A stretch of 64,000 nucleotides of DNA from JBCBSP01 sp039819095 (GCA_039819095.1 JBCBSP010000002.1:186001-250000), one strand, 5' to 3'; counted from the stretch's first letter, positions 46,525-54,567 are shown. Translations and numbers: made by a program. Notes: a model not told the origin generated them from the sequence alone.

Positions 46525-47538
46525 ATGGCGCTGCCCAGCCATCTCAGACTGCGCGACGGGGACGGGGATCACTGGCCCGGCTTCGTCGATGCGCTGGCGA
46601 CCCTGCTGCTTGTGATCGTCTTCCTTCTCGCGGTGTTCACCGCCGGCCAGTTCGCCCTGTCCACGGCCCTGACCGGACGCGACGCCCAGCTGGCGGACCT
46701 GACCGCCCGGCTCGCCGCCATCGCCGACGAGCTGTCGCTGGCTGAAGCCCAAAACGAGGCGCTCCAGGTGCGGGTGGCCAGCCTCGCCGACGAGAACGCC
46801 GCGCTGAGCGAGGCCAATGTCGGGCTCGTCGCGCGCATCGGCGTTCTGGAGACCGATCTGGATTCCACGCGTTCCGCGCTGACCGAGAGCGAAGCGCTCA
46901 CAGCTGAGGCCGAGGCCGCCCTCGCCGCGCTCAGCGCCCAGATGGATGCGCTGCAGGCGGAACTGTCACGTCTGAACGCGGCCCTGGAGGCCTCCGAAGC
47001 GCGTGAGGCGGAACTGGAAAGCGAGATCGTCAATCTCGGCGAGCGGCTCAACAGCGCCCTCGTCAGCGAGGTAGCGCGGCTGGCGCAATACCGTTCCGAC
47101 TTCTTCGGACGTCTGATCGAGATTCTGGGCAATCGCTCCGGCGTGCGCGTGGTGGGCGATCGCTTCGTGTTCGAAACCGACGTTCTGTTCGCCTCCGCCT
47201 CCGCGACCCTGTCAGCGGAGGGTCAGGCCAGCCTGCAACCCATCGCCGACGCCATCATCCAGCTGACCGGCGAAGTACCGGACGACATCAACTGGGTCAT
47301 TCGGGTGGATGGTCACACCGATCCGCGCCCCCTGGGGCCGACCGCTCAGTTTTCATCCAATTGGGAGCTGTCCACCGCACGCGCGCTTTCCGTTGTCTAC
47401 GCGCTTGAAGCCATGGGCGCTCCGCCGGAGCGACTGCTGGCGGCCGGGTTCGGCGAGCATCATCCGATTGCAGATGGTCGCAGCGCAGAGGCCAATGCGC
47501 GCAATCGCCGGATCGAGCTGAAGCTGACATCGCGATAG
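46525..47538 (+). CDS. OmpA/MotB-like peptidoglycan-binding partner protein
   Basis: The 337-residue protein has a membrane helix at about residues 22-42 with a buried aspartate at its start (FVDALATLLLVIVFLL), equivalent in place to the proton-carrying Asp of MotB. A long coiled coil follows (about 52-185), then an OmpA-like domain (about 195-335) with VRVDGHTDPRPL, ELSTARALSVV and NARNRRIELKL for peptidoglycan binding. It and the MotA/TolQ-like protein 3 bases upstream probably form a cell-wall-anchored ion-driven machine. Confidence 0.88.
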   Translation: MALPSHLRLRDGDGDHWPGFVDALATLLLVIVFLLAVFTAGQFALSTALTGRDAQLADLTARLAAIADELSLAEAQNEALQVRVASLADENAALSEANVGLVARIGVLETDLDSTRSALTESEALTAEAEAALAALSAQMDALQAELSRLNAALEASEAREAELESEIVNLGERLNSALVSEVARLAQYRSDFFGRLIEILGNRSGVRVVGDRFVFETDVLFASASATLSAEGQASLQPIADAIIQLTGEVPDDINWVIRVDGHTDPRPLGPTAQFSSNWELSTARALSVVYALEAMGAPPERLLAAGFGEHHPIADGRSAEANARNRRIELKLTSR

Positions 47539-47579
47539 ACTCGCATTAATGTGGTGTTCGGTTATGGTCAGGAATCGAG

Positions 47580-47608
47580 TTGCACCGCGTTGGGTGCAGG
47601 TGTATAAG
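47580..47608 (+). promoter_or_regulatory. Promoter of rpmE
   Basis: TTGCAC (47580-47585), a 17-base spacer and TATAAG (47603-47608) make one of the best sigma-70 type matches in the window. Transcription would begin near 47615, giving an 80-base leader that includes a strong hairpin before rpmE. Confidence 0.6.
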
Positions 47609-47637
47609 CCGCGCCTCGAATTGACATGGATCAGGCG

Positions 47638-47664
47638 CGGGCGGCCTTTCGAAGGGACCGCCCG
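47638..47664 (+). promoter_or_regulatory. Hairpin in the rpmE 5' leader
   Basis: CGGGCGG (47638-47644) pairs with CCGCCCG (47658-47664), with an inner CCTT/AAGG stem around TCG. The hairpin ends 30 bases before the rpmE ATG. Followed only by TTTG, it is not a strong terminator. It could be a regulatory site for L31 autocontrol or only RNA structure. Confidence 0.4.
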
Positions 47665-47694
47665 TTTGCCATCTTGAGACCCGGAGCGGAAAGT

Positions 47695-47916
47695 ATGAAA
47701 GAGGGCATTCATCCCGAGTATCACTTCATCGAAGTGGTGATGACCGACGGGACGCGCTTTAAGACCCGCTCGACCTACGGCAAGGAGGGCGACGTCCTGC
47801 AGCTGGACATCGACCCGACCACCCACCCGGCCTGGACCGGCGGCACGCAGACGCTGGTCGATCGCGCCGGTCGCGTTTCGCGCTTCAAGGATAAGTTCAA
47901 AGGCTTTGGCGTTTAG
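47695..47916 (+). CDS. rpmE: 50S ribosomal protein L31
   Basis: The 73-residue protein begins MKEGIHPEYHFIEVVMTDGT and has RSTYGKEGDVLQLDIDPTTHPAWTGG and a basic FKDKFKGFGV ending, as in alphaproteobacterial L31. The CxxC zinc-binding pairs of zinc-type L31 are absent, so it is the zinc-independent form. It has its own promoter and leader. Confidence 0.96.
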   Translation: MKEGIHPEYHFIEVVMTDGTRFKTRSTYGKEGDVLQLDIDPTTHPAWTGGTQTLVDRAGRVSRFKDKFKGFGV

Positions 47917-47981
47917 ACGGACGGCCTCCCCCCTCAAGCATGGCCGTTCGTGTGCAGTTACAACGCTAGAGTCTTTGCGGC

Positions 47982-48007
47982 GCCCGCAGCCCCCCTCAGC
48001 TGCGGGC
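47982..48007. terminator. GC-rich hairpin between convergent rpmE and rcdA
   Basis: GCCCGCAGC (47982-47990) pairs perfectly with GCTGCGGGC (47999-48007) over an 8-base loop. It lies about 66 bases past the rpmE stop and 54 bases past the rcdA stop. No T-run follows on either strand, so it is a likely 3'-end structure but not a classical terminator. Confidence 0.45.
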
Positions 48008-48061
48008 GTCACTGCGTCTGGTGACGGTTTATGGCTGTGCGGGCGCGTGAGCGCCGTCGTT

Positions 48062-48598
48062 TCAGGCCGGACCGCTGAACGCGCTTTTCAACGCTGACAT
48101 CTGGGCGGCCACCGGGTTGTCCTCACCGGCCAGCGCATTCCCGCCTTCACGAAACAGGGTCTGGTCGAGGCGTTCCAGACGCTCATACAGCGTCGCCGAA
48201 CGCGCCAAGAGATCAGCCAGTCGCGGCGGGCACGGGTCTTCGCCGGCAGGCCAGACCGTCTCATTGCGGCCCTTGGACGGCAGGCGGTATTTTTCATCCG
48301 CCGCGTCAGACGGGGTCATCTCATCCTCAGCCACCGCACGCTGGGTCAGGAGCCAGGAGGCGGCCTGCATCAGCTGAGTGGTCAGGTTCATCGATTCAGC
48401 GGCATAGGCGAGCGCGCCGGAGCGAGCGAGACGCTTGGCGTCATCGCGGCCCGGCCCATCAAGATAGGCGGCGGTTTCTTCGACCAGCGCCATCCCGTCC
48501 TGAAACAGGCGGGAGAACATCTCAGAGCCTGCAAACTCCGCCACGCGAGCCGCGGAGGACTTGATCGGGGTCGGCTCAGCCGTGGTGGGGTCGCTCAT
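48062..48598 (-). CDS. rcdA: DUF1465 protein, RcdA-like regulator of CtrA degradation
   Basis: A 178-residue helical protein with FAGSEMFSRLFQDGMALVEETAAYLDGPGRDDAK and AYAAESMNLTTQLMQAASWLLTQRAV, the recognisable core of DUF1465/RcdA. In Caulobacter RcdA is an adaptor that helps ClpXP degrade CtrA during the cell cycle. ATG 48598 is preceded by GAGGA; a start at 48619 would add seven residues. The tail is acidic and flexible. The gene lies close to DUF1192 on the same strand. Confidence 0.88.
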   Translation of the reverse strand: MSDPTTAEPTPIKSSAARVAEFAGSEMFSRLFQDGMALVEETAAYLDGPGRDDAKRLARSGALAYAAESMNLTTQLMQAASWLLTQRAVAEDEMTPSDAADEKYRLPSKGRNETVWPAGEDPCPPRLADLLARSATLYERLERLDQTLFREGGNALAGEDNPVAAQMSALKSAFSGPA

Positions 48599-48767
48599 CC
48601 AGTCCTCGTCTTCTCTCATCTGCGCGTAAAACGCGCACCACGTTCGACAATCATGCGCGGCGCGGCGGGCCGTGTCACCCTGAAGCAGGCCGCTGCACCT
48701 GTTGACTGTCCCCTAGCAAGCCGGAGGCCAGCTTCAGGCTTCGAGCCCGCCCGGCGCAGACCTGCGC

Positions 48768-48956
48768 CTAACCCTTAAACAGGGCCTGGGCCGCATCAAG
48801 CCCGGCTTCCTTCTCATCGATCATGGCGCGCGCCCGCTTCAGCTCGCTTTCCAGATCCGCCACACGCGCCTTCAGCTCATTGACCGAAAAGCGCGACAGG
48901 TCTTCACCGGGGATGATGCTCGCCTGCGGCTTGCTAACCGGTTCTTCCTCGAACAT
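48768..48956 (-). CDS. DUF1192 small coiled-coil protein
   Basis: A 62-residue protein whose VNELKARVADLESELKRARAMIDEKEAGLDAA part is one predicted coiled coil preceded by GEDLSRFSV, the DUF1192 pattern. Function unknown. It is often near rcdA-like genes and quinone oxidoreductases in alphaproteobacteria, as recalled. It is divergent from the quinone oxidoreductase gene and about 170 bases upstream of rcdA. Confidence 0.85.
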   Translation of the reverse strand: MFEEEPVSKPQASIIPGEDLSRFSVNELKARVADLESELKRARAMIDEKEAGLDAAQALFKG

Positions 48957-49061
48957 GGATAGGGCTCCTCAATGCGACGGCGCTTCGTCCTGACAGGGTT
49001 GCTCAGCGTATCGCAACCGCCGGGGCAAGCCCACCGCCGCACCGCCGCAAGAGACAGGCCC

Positions 49062-50051
49062 ATGACCGCTACAGACCGCCGCACCCGCATCGTGACCGCC
49101 CCGGAACCGGGCGGACCGCAGGCGCTCCGCCTCATCGAGATCGAACGGCCCGCCCCCGGCCCGGGCGATGTGCTGATCAAGGTCGAAGCCGCCGGGGTGA
49201 ACCGGCCGGACGTGTTCGAACGCATGGGGTTCTACCCGCCCCCGCCAGGCGCCCCGCAAGGGCTCGGCCTGGAGGTTTCCGGCCATGTCGCCGAGCTTGG
49301 CGAAGGCGTGACCGGGCTGGCCCCCGGCGATGCGGTGATCGCGCTGGTGGCCGGCGGCGGGTATAGCGATCTGGCGCTGGCCCGCGCCAGCGCGACCCTG
49401 CCCGCCCCCGCCTCGATCAGCCTTCGCGATGCGGCGGGGCTGGCTGAAACCGTGTTCACCGTCTGGAGCAATGTGTTCGACCGGGCGGGGCTGCAGGCGG
49501 GCGAACGCTTCTTCATCCATGGCGGGGCGAGCGGGATCGGAACGACCGCCATCCAGATGGCGAAGGCCGCCGGGGCTCATGTCAGCGCCACTGCGGGAAG
49601 CGCGGACAAGGTCGCGCTGTGCAGATCGCTCGGCGCGGACGCCGTCTACAACTATCGCACCGAGGACTGGGCCGACACAGCCAAGGCGGCCGGCGGAGCC
49701 GATGTCATTCTGGACATGGTCGGCGGCGATTATGTCGCGCCAAACCTGAAACTGCTGCGACCGGATGGCCGGCTCGTCTTCATCGCCTTCCTGAAGGGCT
49801 CCAGGGTGGAGATCGACCTGATGAGCGTGATGCTGAAGCGGCTGACCGTGACCGGCTCAACCCTGCGCGCCCGGCCCGAAGCGGACAAGGCTGCGATCGC
49901 GTCGGCCGTGCGCCGGACCGTCTGGCCCTGGGTCGAGGCTGGACAGGTGAAGCCGGTCATCGACAGCGTGTTCAACCTGTCCGATGTCGCCAGCGCCCAT
50001 GCGCGCATGGATGCCGGGCGCCATGCCGGAAAGATTCTCCTTACCCCCTGA
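49062..50051 (+). CDS. NAD(P)H-quinone oxidoreductase (zeta-crystallin-like)
   Basis: The 329-residue medium-chain dehydrogenase/reductase has PAPGPGDVLIKVEAAGVNRPDVFERMGFYPPPPG (about 30-63) and the NADPH-binding HGGASGIGTTAIQMAKAAGAHV (about residues 150-171), as in PIG3/QOR quinone reductases; zinc ligands of alcohol dehydrogenases are missing. ATG 49062 is chosen because the upstream in-frame extension to 48972 has no domain. It is divergent from DUF1192. Confidence 0.9.
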   Translation: MTATDRRTRIVTAPEPGGPQALRLIEIERPAPGPGDVLIKVEAAGVNRPDVFERMGFYPPPPGAPQGLGLEVSGHVAELGEGVTGLAPGDAVIALVAGGGYSDLALARASATLPAPASISLRDAAGLAETVFTVWSNVFDRAGLQAGERFFIHGGASGIGTTAIQMAKAAGAHVSATAGSADKVALCRSLGADAVYNYRTEDWADTAKAAGGADVILDMVGGDYVAPNLKLLRPDGRLVFIAFLKGSRVEIDLMSVMLKRLTVTGSTLRARPEADKAAIASAVRRTVWPWVEAGQVKPVIDSVFNLSDVASAHARMDAGRHAGKILLTP

Positions 50052-50083
50052 GACGCGGAACGCAGGCCGGCGGCGGATGGGAG

Positions 50084-50119
50084 TTTCCATTACGCGACCG
50101 GCTTGCTATACAAACGCCT
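50084..50119 (+). promoter_or_regulatory. Promoter upstream of trcR (possible small RNA)
   Basis: An extended -10 TGC-TATACA (TATACA at 50107-50112) has TTTCCA (50084-50089) 17 bases upstream. It lies just after the quinone oxidoreductase stop. Transcription would start near 50119 and meet the terminator at 50184-50208. Confidence 0.5.
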
Positions 50120-50208
50120 CTTCCATGCATGTCGATCACATCAATGCCTGATCTCACCATGTATGGGGCGGAACCCGAACAAGACCCGGCCGCCGAGCCG
50201 GGTTTTTT
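50119..50208 (+). ncRNA. Candidate 90-base small RNA or attenuated trcR leader
   Basis: The segment runs from the predicted start point of a good promoter to a rho-independent terminator and contains no convincing ORF. It could be an independent sRNA, or a premature termination product controlling trcR, whose ATG is at 50268. No homology is claimed; the call rests only on promoter and terminator geometry. Confidence 0.4.
50184..50208 (+). terminator. Rho-independent terminator before trcR
   Basis: ACCCGGC (50184-50190) pairs with GCCGGGT (50197-50203) over a 6-base loop and a run of six T follows (50203-50208). It separates the quinone oxidoreductase region from trcR. Confidence 0.85.
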
Positions 50209-50267
50209 ATGTTTTCACGTCGCGATCGCGCGACGCCCGACACGAATTTCAAGGAGCTTTGCCGATC

Positions 50268-50933
50268 ATGGCCGAGATTCTCATGCCCAAGGCGACTGCG
50301 GTCTGGCTGGTCGATAATACCGGCCTCACCTTCGATCAGATTTCAGACTTCACCGGGCTGCACCCGCTTGAGGTCAAGGGCATCGCCGACGGCGATGTGG
50401 CCGCCGGCGTGCGTGGCGCGGACCCGGTCGCGGCCGGTCAGATCGACCGTGAAGAGGTCGAGAAAGCCGAAGCCGATTCCAGCTACCGCATGGTGCTGAA
50501 GGAATCGAAATATGATGATGTCTACGATCCCGGCAAACGCACGGGGCCCCGCTACACCCCGCTCTCGCGCCGCCAGAACCGCCCTGACGCGATCGCCTGG
50601 CTGGTGCGCAACCACCCGGAGCTGACCGATGGGCAGATCTCCAAGCTGATCGGCACGACCAAGACCACGATTTCCGCGGTGCGCGACCGCACGCACTGGA
50701 ACACCAACAATATCAAGCCGACCGACCCGGTCTCGCTCGGCCTGACCACCCAGCGCGAGCTGGACGCCCAGGTGATGAAAGCCTCATCGCGGCGCGCCAA
50801 GATGGAAGAAGCCGGCGAGGTGGAGATCATCGAGGACACGCTGGCGCCGGCTCAGGAAGCGGACGTGCAGGACGCCGCCGGCCCGACCACGCTGGAAGAA
50901 CTCTTCGGCGGCAAAGGCGACGGCGAGGGTTAA
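50268..50933 (+). CDS. trcR: Cell-cycle transcriptional regulator TrcR (DUF1013)
   Basis: The 221-residue protein begins MAEILMPKATAVWLVDNTGL and continues TFDQISDFTGLHPLEVKGIADGDVA, then YTPLSRRQNRPDAIAWLVRNHPELTDGQISKLIGTTKTTI, the DUF1013/TrcR signature with two HTH-like stretches. TrcR is an alphaproteobacterial regulator tied to the cell cycle. The C-terminal 50 residues are acidic. AAGGAG precedes the ATG by about 11 bases. A terminator and possible sRNA lie immediately upstream. Confidence 0.93.
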   Translation: MAEILMPKATAVWLVDNTGLTFDQISDFTGLHPLEVKGIADGDVAAGVRGADPVAAGQIDREEVEKAEADSSYRMVLKESKYDDVYDPGKRTGPRYTPLSRRQNRPDAIAWLVRNHPELTDGQISKLIGTTKTTISAVRDRTHWNTNNIKPTDPVSLGLTTQRELDAQVMKASSRRAKMEEAGEVEIIEDTLAPAQEADVQDAAGPTTLEELFGGKGDGEG

Positions 50934-51739
50934 TCCTCAGCCGGCTTGACCACATAGTTCAGCGCCAGGCGACCGCCATCGGCGTAAACGCAGCTGCCGG
51001 TCATGTAGCTCGCGTCTTTTGAGGCGAGGAACCAGGCGACCCCGGCGATTTCGTCCGGGTCGCCGAGCCGGCCGAGCGGGGTTCGCGACAGGATGCGCTC
51101 CATGGCCGGCTTGTCGTCGGCGATAGCCTTGAGAATATCGGTATTGATCGAGCCCGGCCCGATCGCGTTCACCCGCACGCCGTACGAGGCAAGTGTGAGC
51201 GCCATCGATTTCGTCATCTGATTGATGGCGCCTTTCGACATCGTGTAGGCGAGCTGATCGGGAAGGGCGACGGCGGCGTTGACCGAGCTCATGTTTATGA
51301 TCGCATAACGCTTGCGGCAGTCCTCCGCGCGCATGGTCTCGTCTTCGATCTGCTCGACCATCTGGTTGGCCGCCGCCTTGGCGACCAGGAAGGCGCCGCG
51401 CATATTCACGCTCATAACTTTGTCGAAATCGACCGCAGACAGCGACAGGATATCGCCATGCGCCAGGATTGCGGCGTTATTGACCAGCACATCCACGCGC
51501 CCGAAGGCTGAGCGGGTTTCAGCCAGGAGATTGGCGATGGACAGCTTGTCGGAGACATCGCAGCTGATGAAAACCGCGCGGCCCTTTCCGCCATCAAGAT
51601 CATTGGCGAGAACCGAGCCGGCCTCGTCGTCAATATCGGCGATGACGACGCGCAGGCCCTCCTCGGCGAAACGGCGCGCGCAGGCGGCGCCAATGCCCTT
51701 GGCGCCTCCGGTGACGATGGCGACGCGATCAGACGGCAT
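50930..51739 (-). CDS. SDR-family oxidoreductase
   Basis: A 269-residue classical short-chain dehydrogenase. Cofactor motif VTGGAKGIGAACA (residues 8-20), NNAAILAHGD (NNAG type), catalytic Ser in INMSSVNAAVALPDQLAYTMSKGA (Tyr and Lys in YxxxK), and the C-terminal VYADGGRLALNY. Substrate unknown. GGAG lies 6 bases before ATG 51739, which is preferred to the longer frame from 51784. It overlaps the end of trcR by 4 bases on the opposite strand. Confidence 0.9.
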   Translation of the reverse strand: MPSDRVAIVTGGAKGIGAACARRFAEEGLRVVIADIDDEAGSVLANDLDGGKGRAVFISCDVSDKLSIANLLAETRSAFGRVDVLVNNAAILAHGDILSLSAVDFDKVMSVNMRGAFLVAKAAANQMVEQIEDETMRAEDCRKRYAIINMSSVNAAVALPDQLAYTMSKGAINQMTKSMALTLASYGVRVNAIGPGSINTDILKAIADDKPAMERILSRTPLGRLGDPDEIAGVAWFLASKDASYMTGSCVYADGGRLALNYVVKPAED

Positions 51740-51830
51740 GGGCAACTCCGAATAACGGGCGTGATTCAGGCCAGCGATGATCAAACGCGCTGTGGGAGGT
51801 GAAGTAAACGTCTAAGCGCCGGACCGGTGA

Positions 51831-52709
51831 TCAGCGACGACGCGTGCGCTCGTAATCGGCGACGATCTCGTCATTGTCCGGATCAAGCTCAAAGGCGAGC
51901 GCATAGAGCCGTCGCGCCTCGCGCGTCTCCCCAACCTGTTCACGCGCGGCGGCGAGCGAATGGGTGATGGACCCGGAATCCGGGTTGGCGGCCACTGCCT
52001 GCTCGCAGATCTCCATGCCGTCAGCGGCGCGCTCGGCCTTCACAAGCGACCAGCAAAGGGCGTTCAGTGCAGTCGCGTCCTCAGGATCGATCGCAACCGC
52101 CTCACGCCCGTCTTCCACGGCGCGATCGAACAGCTCCAGATCGATGAAAGCCGCAGAGCGGCCCGCCCAGGCATCGATAAAATCGCCCTCGATGCGAATC
52201 GCCGCGTCGAAGGCGGCAACCGCTTCAGCCGCGCGTTCAAGCTCCAGAAGGGTCGATCCGTGCAGCAGATGGGTGAAGGCGTCCGTGCGCGGGCTGGATA
52301 GGGCCGTTTCCAGATCGCGCAGCGCGTCCTCGTGGCGATCCAGCAGAAGCAGCGCCGCCGCCCGATTGCGCCGCAGAAGCGGGTTGTCGGTGCCGGCCCC
52401 ATTGTCCTGCAGCAGTCCAAGCGCCTGATCAAAACTGAACAGGGCCTGTTCGCCGTCACCGCCCACAAGATGCGCCGCCCCCAGGCGCGCGCGCAACTCA
52501 AGCTCATCGCGCCATGGGTATTGGCGCGCGCTCAAACAGGCCTCCAGCAGGTCGATGGCGGCGCCCGGCGTGTCGCTCTGAAGTGCAGCGAAGCCGTCCG
52601 GGCACAAGGCGGCCGGACCGGACTCCGGCGCGGGCGCGACTGTTTCCTGCGAGCAGGCCGCTGTGGACAGGGTCAGGGCGGCGATGGGGGCGAGGAGATA
52701 TCGATACAT
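51831..52709 (-). CDS. TPR-repeat lipoprotein
   Basis: A 292-residue protein with a lipoprotein signal peptide ending LSTAAC (Cys about residue 19), then about five tetratricopeptide repeats (for example AFTHLLHGSTLLELERAAEAVAAFDAAIRIEGDF and ATALNALCWSLVKAERAADGMEICEQAV). TPR arrays mediate protein contacts; a periplasmic scaffold is likely. It is transcribed away from the YdcH-like gene and separated from it by a terminator. Confidence 0.85.
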   Translation of the reverse strand: MYRYLLAPIAALTLSTAACSQETVAPAPESGPAALCPDGFAALQSDTPGAAIDLLEACLSARQYPWRDELELRARLGAAHLVGGDGEQALFSFDQALGLLQDNGAGTDNPLLRRNRAAALLLLDRHEDALRDLETALSSPRTDAFTHLLHGSTLLELERAAEAVAAFDAAIRIEGDFIDAWAGRSAAFIDLELFDRAVEDGREAVAIDPEDATALNALCWSLVKAERAADGMEICEQAVAANPDSGSITHSLAAAREQVGETREARRLYALAFELDPDNDEIVADYERTRRR

Positions 52710-52796
52710 GGCCTAGGATCTAGATCGCAGTGCTGTCCCGCTCAAGCGAGACGATGGGCTGGACGGTGTTTCGGGTGGGGCGGGTATGAAAAGAAA

Positions 52797-52820
52797 CGGG
52801 GGCGGATCACTCCGCCCCCG
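52797..52820 (-). terminator. Rho-independent terminator downstream of the YdcH-like gene
   Basis: CGGGGGCGGA (52797-52806) pairs with TCCGCCCCCG (52811-52820), a perfect 10-bp stem with a 4-base loop. On the minus strand it is followed by TTTCTTTTC, so it fits termination after the gene ending at 52860. Confidence 0.78.
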
Positions 52821-52859
52821 CTCGTCGGGGTTCGCGCCCTCAGCCGGGGCGGGGCGCGG

Positions 52860-53030
52860 TCAATGTCGACTTCGAAGCGTCTCGATCTGTTCCTTAAGTC
52901 GCAGTTTCTGTTTCTTCAGCGTAGACAGTTCCAGATCATCGCAAGTCGGGCGCTTGAGTTCCTCCTCGATGCGGCGCTCCAGATGGGCATGCCTTGCGTC
53001 GAGTTCGCGGATACGCGCTTCGGTGGCCAT
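52860..53030 (-). CDS. YdcH/DUF465 family small helical protein
   Basis: The 56-residue protein is one helical hairpin (RIRELDARHAHLERRIEEEL and LSTLKKQKLRLKEQIETLR), the pattern of DUF465/YdcH. Function unknown. GGAGG lies 6 bases before ATG 53030; the longer frame to 53177 has no support. It is divergent from ubiX. Confidence 0.85.
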   Translation of the reverse strand: MATEARIRELDARHAHLERRIEEELKRPTCDDLELSTLKKQKLRLKEQIETLRSRH

Positions 53031-53124
53031 GTGTGCCTCCCTTGCTATGTGAATGAGTGAATTGAACCACCACTGCACACCCGTCATCAATGGCCAATTC
53101 ACCGCACCGGATCGGAAAACTGAG

Positions 53125-53745
53125 ATGAGCGTTAAGCCCAGATTGATTGTCGGCCTCTCCGGCGCCAGCGGAATCACCTATGGTTTGAGAGCGTTGGAGG
53201 CGCTGGGAGAGCTTGGCGTGGAACGGCACCTGATCGCCAGCAAGGCTGCTGAAATGACGCTCAGCTATGAAACCGGGCTGAAACATTCCGCCCTGAAAGC
53301 GCGCGCCGAGCATATTTACAAGATGCCCGATGTTGGCGCGCCCATCGCTTCAGGCTCATTTAAGACGCTTGGCATGCTCATCGCGCCGTGCTCGGTGCGC
53401 ACGATGAGCGAGATCGCCACCGGCGTGACCTCCAGCCTGCTGACGCGCGCCGCAGACGTGGTGCTGAAGGAGCGCCGGCGCCTGGTTCTGATGGTGCGCG
53501 AGACGCCCTTTCACCTGGGTCATCTGCGTACGATGGCCCAATTGACGGAAATGGGCGCGATCATCATGCCGCCCCTGCCGGCCTTCTACGCGCATCCCAA
53601 AACCGTCGAGGACATCGTCGACCAGTCGGTCGGGCGGGCTCTGGACCTGTTTGATCTCAGCTGGAGCCCGACGCGTCGCTGGGGCGAGGACATCGAAGAA
53701 GGCCGCCGACCGGGCGCCGCCACGCGCGGCGGGGACGCCGAGTAA
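53125..53745 (+). CDS. ubiX: UbiX-type flavin prenyltransferase
   Basis: UbiX joins FMN to dimethylallyl phosphate to make the prenylated flavin used by UbiD decarboxylases in ubiquinone synthesis. The 206-residue protein has LIVGLSGASGITYGLRALEAL, MLIAPCSVRTMSEIATGVTSSLLTRAADVVLKERRRLVLMVRETPFHL and the conserved MPPLPAFYAHPKTVEDIVDQ. ATG 53125 gives the standard length. It abuts the next gene with no gap. No ubiD is present in the window. Confidence 0.95.
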   Translation: MSVKPRLIVGLSGASGITYGLRALEALGELGVERHLIASKAAEMTLSYETGLKHSALKARAEHIYKMPDVGAPIASGSFKTLGMLIAPCSVRTMSEIATGVTSSLLTRAADVVLKERRRLVLMVRETPFHLGHLRTMAQLTEMGAIIMPPLPAFYAHPKTVEDIVDQSVGRALDLFDLSWSPTRRWGEDIEEGRRPGAATRGGDAE

Positions 53746-54231
53746 ATGGAAGCCAACCGCTTCTGGGACTTCTCCCTTGATGTCTATGCGCGACCGGGCG
53801 TGGAGGAGGCTTGCCTGTCGCTTCAGAGCCGGGGCGGGGACGTCAATCTGGCGCTCTGGATCATCTGGGCCGCGCGCGAAGGCCTCGATTCGCGCAGCGC
53901 CCTGGGTGAGGCCATCGCGATCAGCCGGAGCTGGCGCGAGGCGGTGATTCACCCCTTGCGCCGAGCGCGTACGGCGCTGAAACCGCAGCCTGCCGGGTTC
54001 GACGCCGATGCCGCCTCCAGCCTGCGCAAGACCCTTCTGGAGGCGGAGCTGAACGCTGAACGCATTCAACAGGATGCGCTTTACGCTCTGGCGCAACGCT
54101 GCGCGTGCGCCCCAGAGCCGATCGCTGCGCTTGGTCAGGCCGGATTGAGCGCTTATGCGGCGACGGAGGGGATCGAAATAAACACGTCCCTATTCCTCGA
54201 AACCGTTTCCACAGCCGCACAAAAACTGTAA
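53746..54231 (+). CDS. TIGR02444/DUF2390-like protein
   Basis: The 161-residue protein starts EANRFWDFSLDVYARPGVEEACLSLQSRGGDVNLALWIIWAAREG, the recognisable N-terminus of the TIGR02444/DUF2390 family. It is predicted all-helical and soluble; function unknown. It immediately follows the ubiX stop (the ATG starts at the next base), implying cotranscription. Confidence 0.85.
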   Translation: MEANRFWDFSLDVYARPGVEEACLSLQSRGGDVNLALWIIWAAREGLDSRSALGEAIAISRSWREAVIHPLRRARTALKPQPAGFDADAASSLRKTLLEAELNAERIQQDALYALAQRCACAPEPIAALGQAGLSAYAATEGIEINTSLFLETVSTAAQKL

Positions 54232-54330
54232 TATATCGGTCAACTCGTTGATCGCGTTCAGCGCGTGAGACGAGATTTTCATCTGCACCCGCGCCGGGGC
54301 GATGGTTCCGCGCTGCGACAGGTTTTGAGG

Positions 54331-54552
54331 ATGAACGGCCCAATGTATGGCGAGCTGGATGACGCCGCGCTGGAAAAGCGGCTGGACGAGCTACGCGCTG
54401 AACACCGCGCGCTCGATTCTGAAGTGAAAGCGCTGCAGGTGTGCGGCGTAATTGATCAATTGAAGATTCAGCGCATGAAGCGCCGCAAGCTATCTCTCAA
54501 AGATGAGATCTTCATCATCGAAGACCGGCTTAACCCCGATATCATAGCCTAG
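54331..54552 (+). CDS. Second YdcH/DUF465-like small protein
   Basis: A 73-residue helical protein (DAALEKRLDELRAEHRALDSEVKAL, then LKIQRMKRRKLSLKDEIFIIEDRL), again a DUF465-like hairpin. The start could be ATG 54331, directly after GAGG, or ATG 54343, 12 bases after it; neither has ideal spacing. It is about 100 bases after the TIGR02444 gene. Confidence 0.75.
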   Translation: MNGPMYGELDDAALEKRLDELRAEHRALDSEVKALQVCGVIDQLKIQRMKRRKLSLKDEIFIIEDRLNPDIIA

Positions 54553-54567
54553 GCGGGCGGGCTGCGA

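Noticed and set aside
45475..47538. Zorya anti-phage system
   Set aside because: Only a ZorA/ZorB-like channel pair is present; no ZorC, ZorD or ZorE type gene is near and the neighbours are housekeeping.
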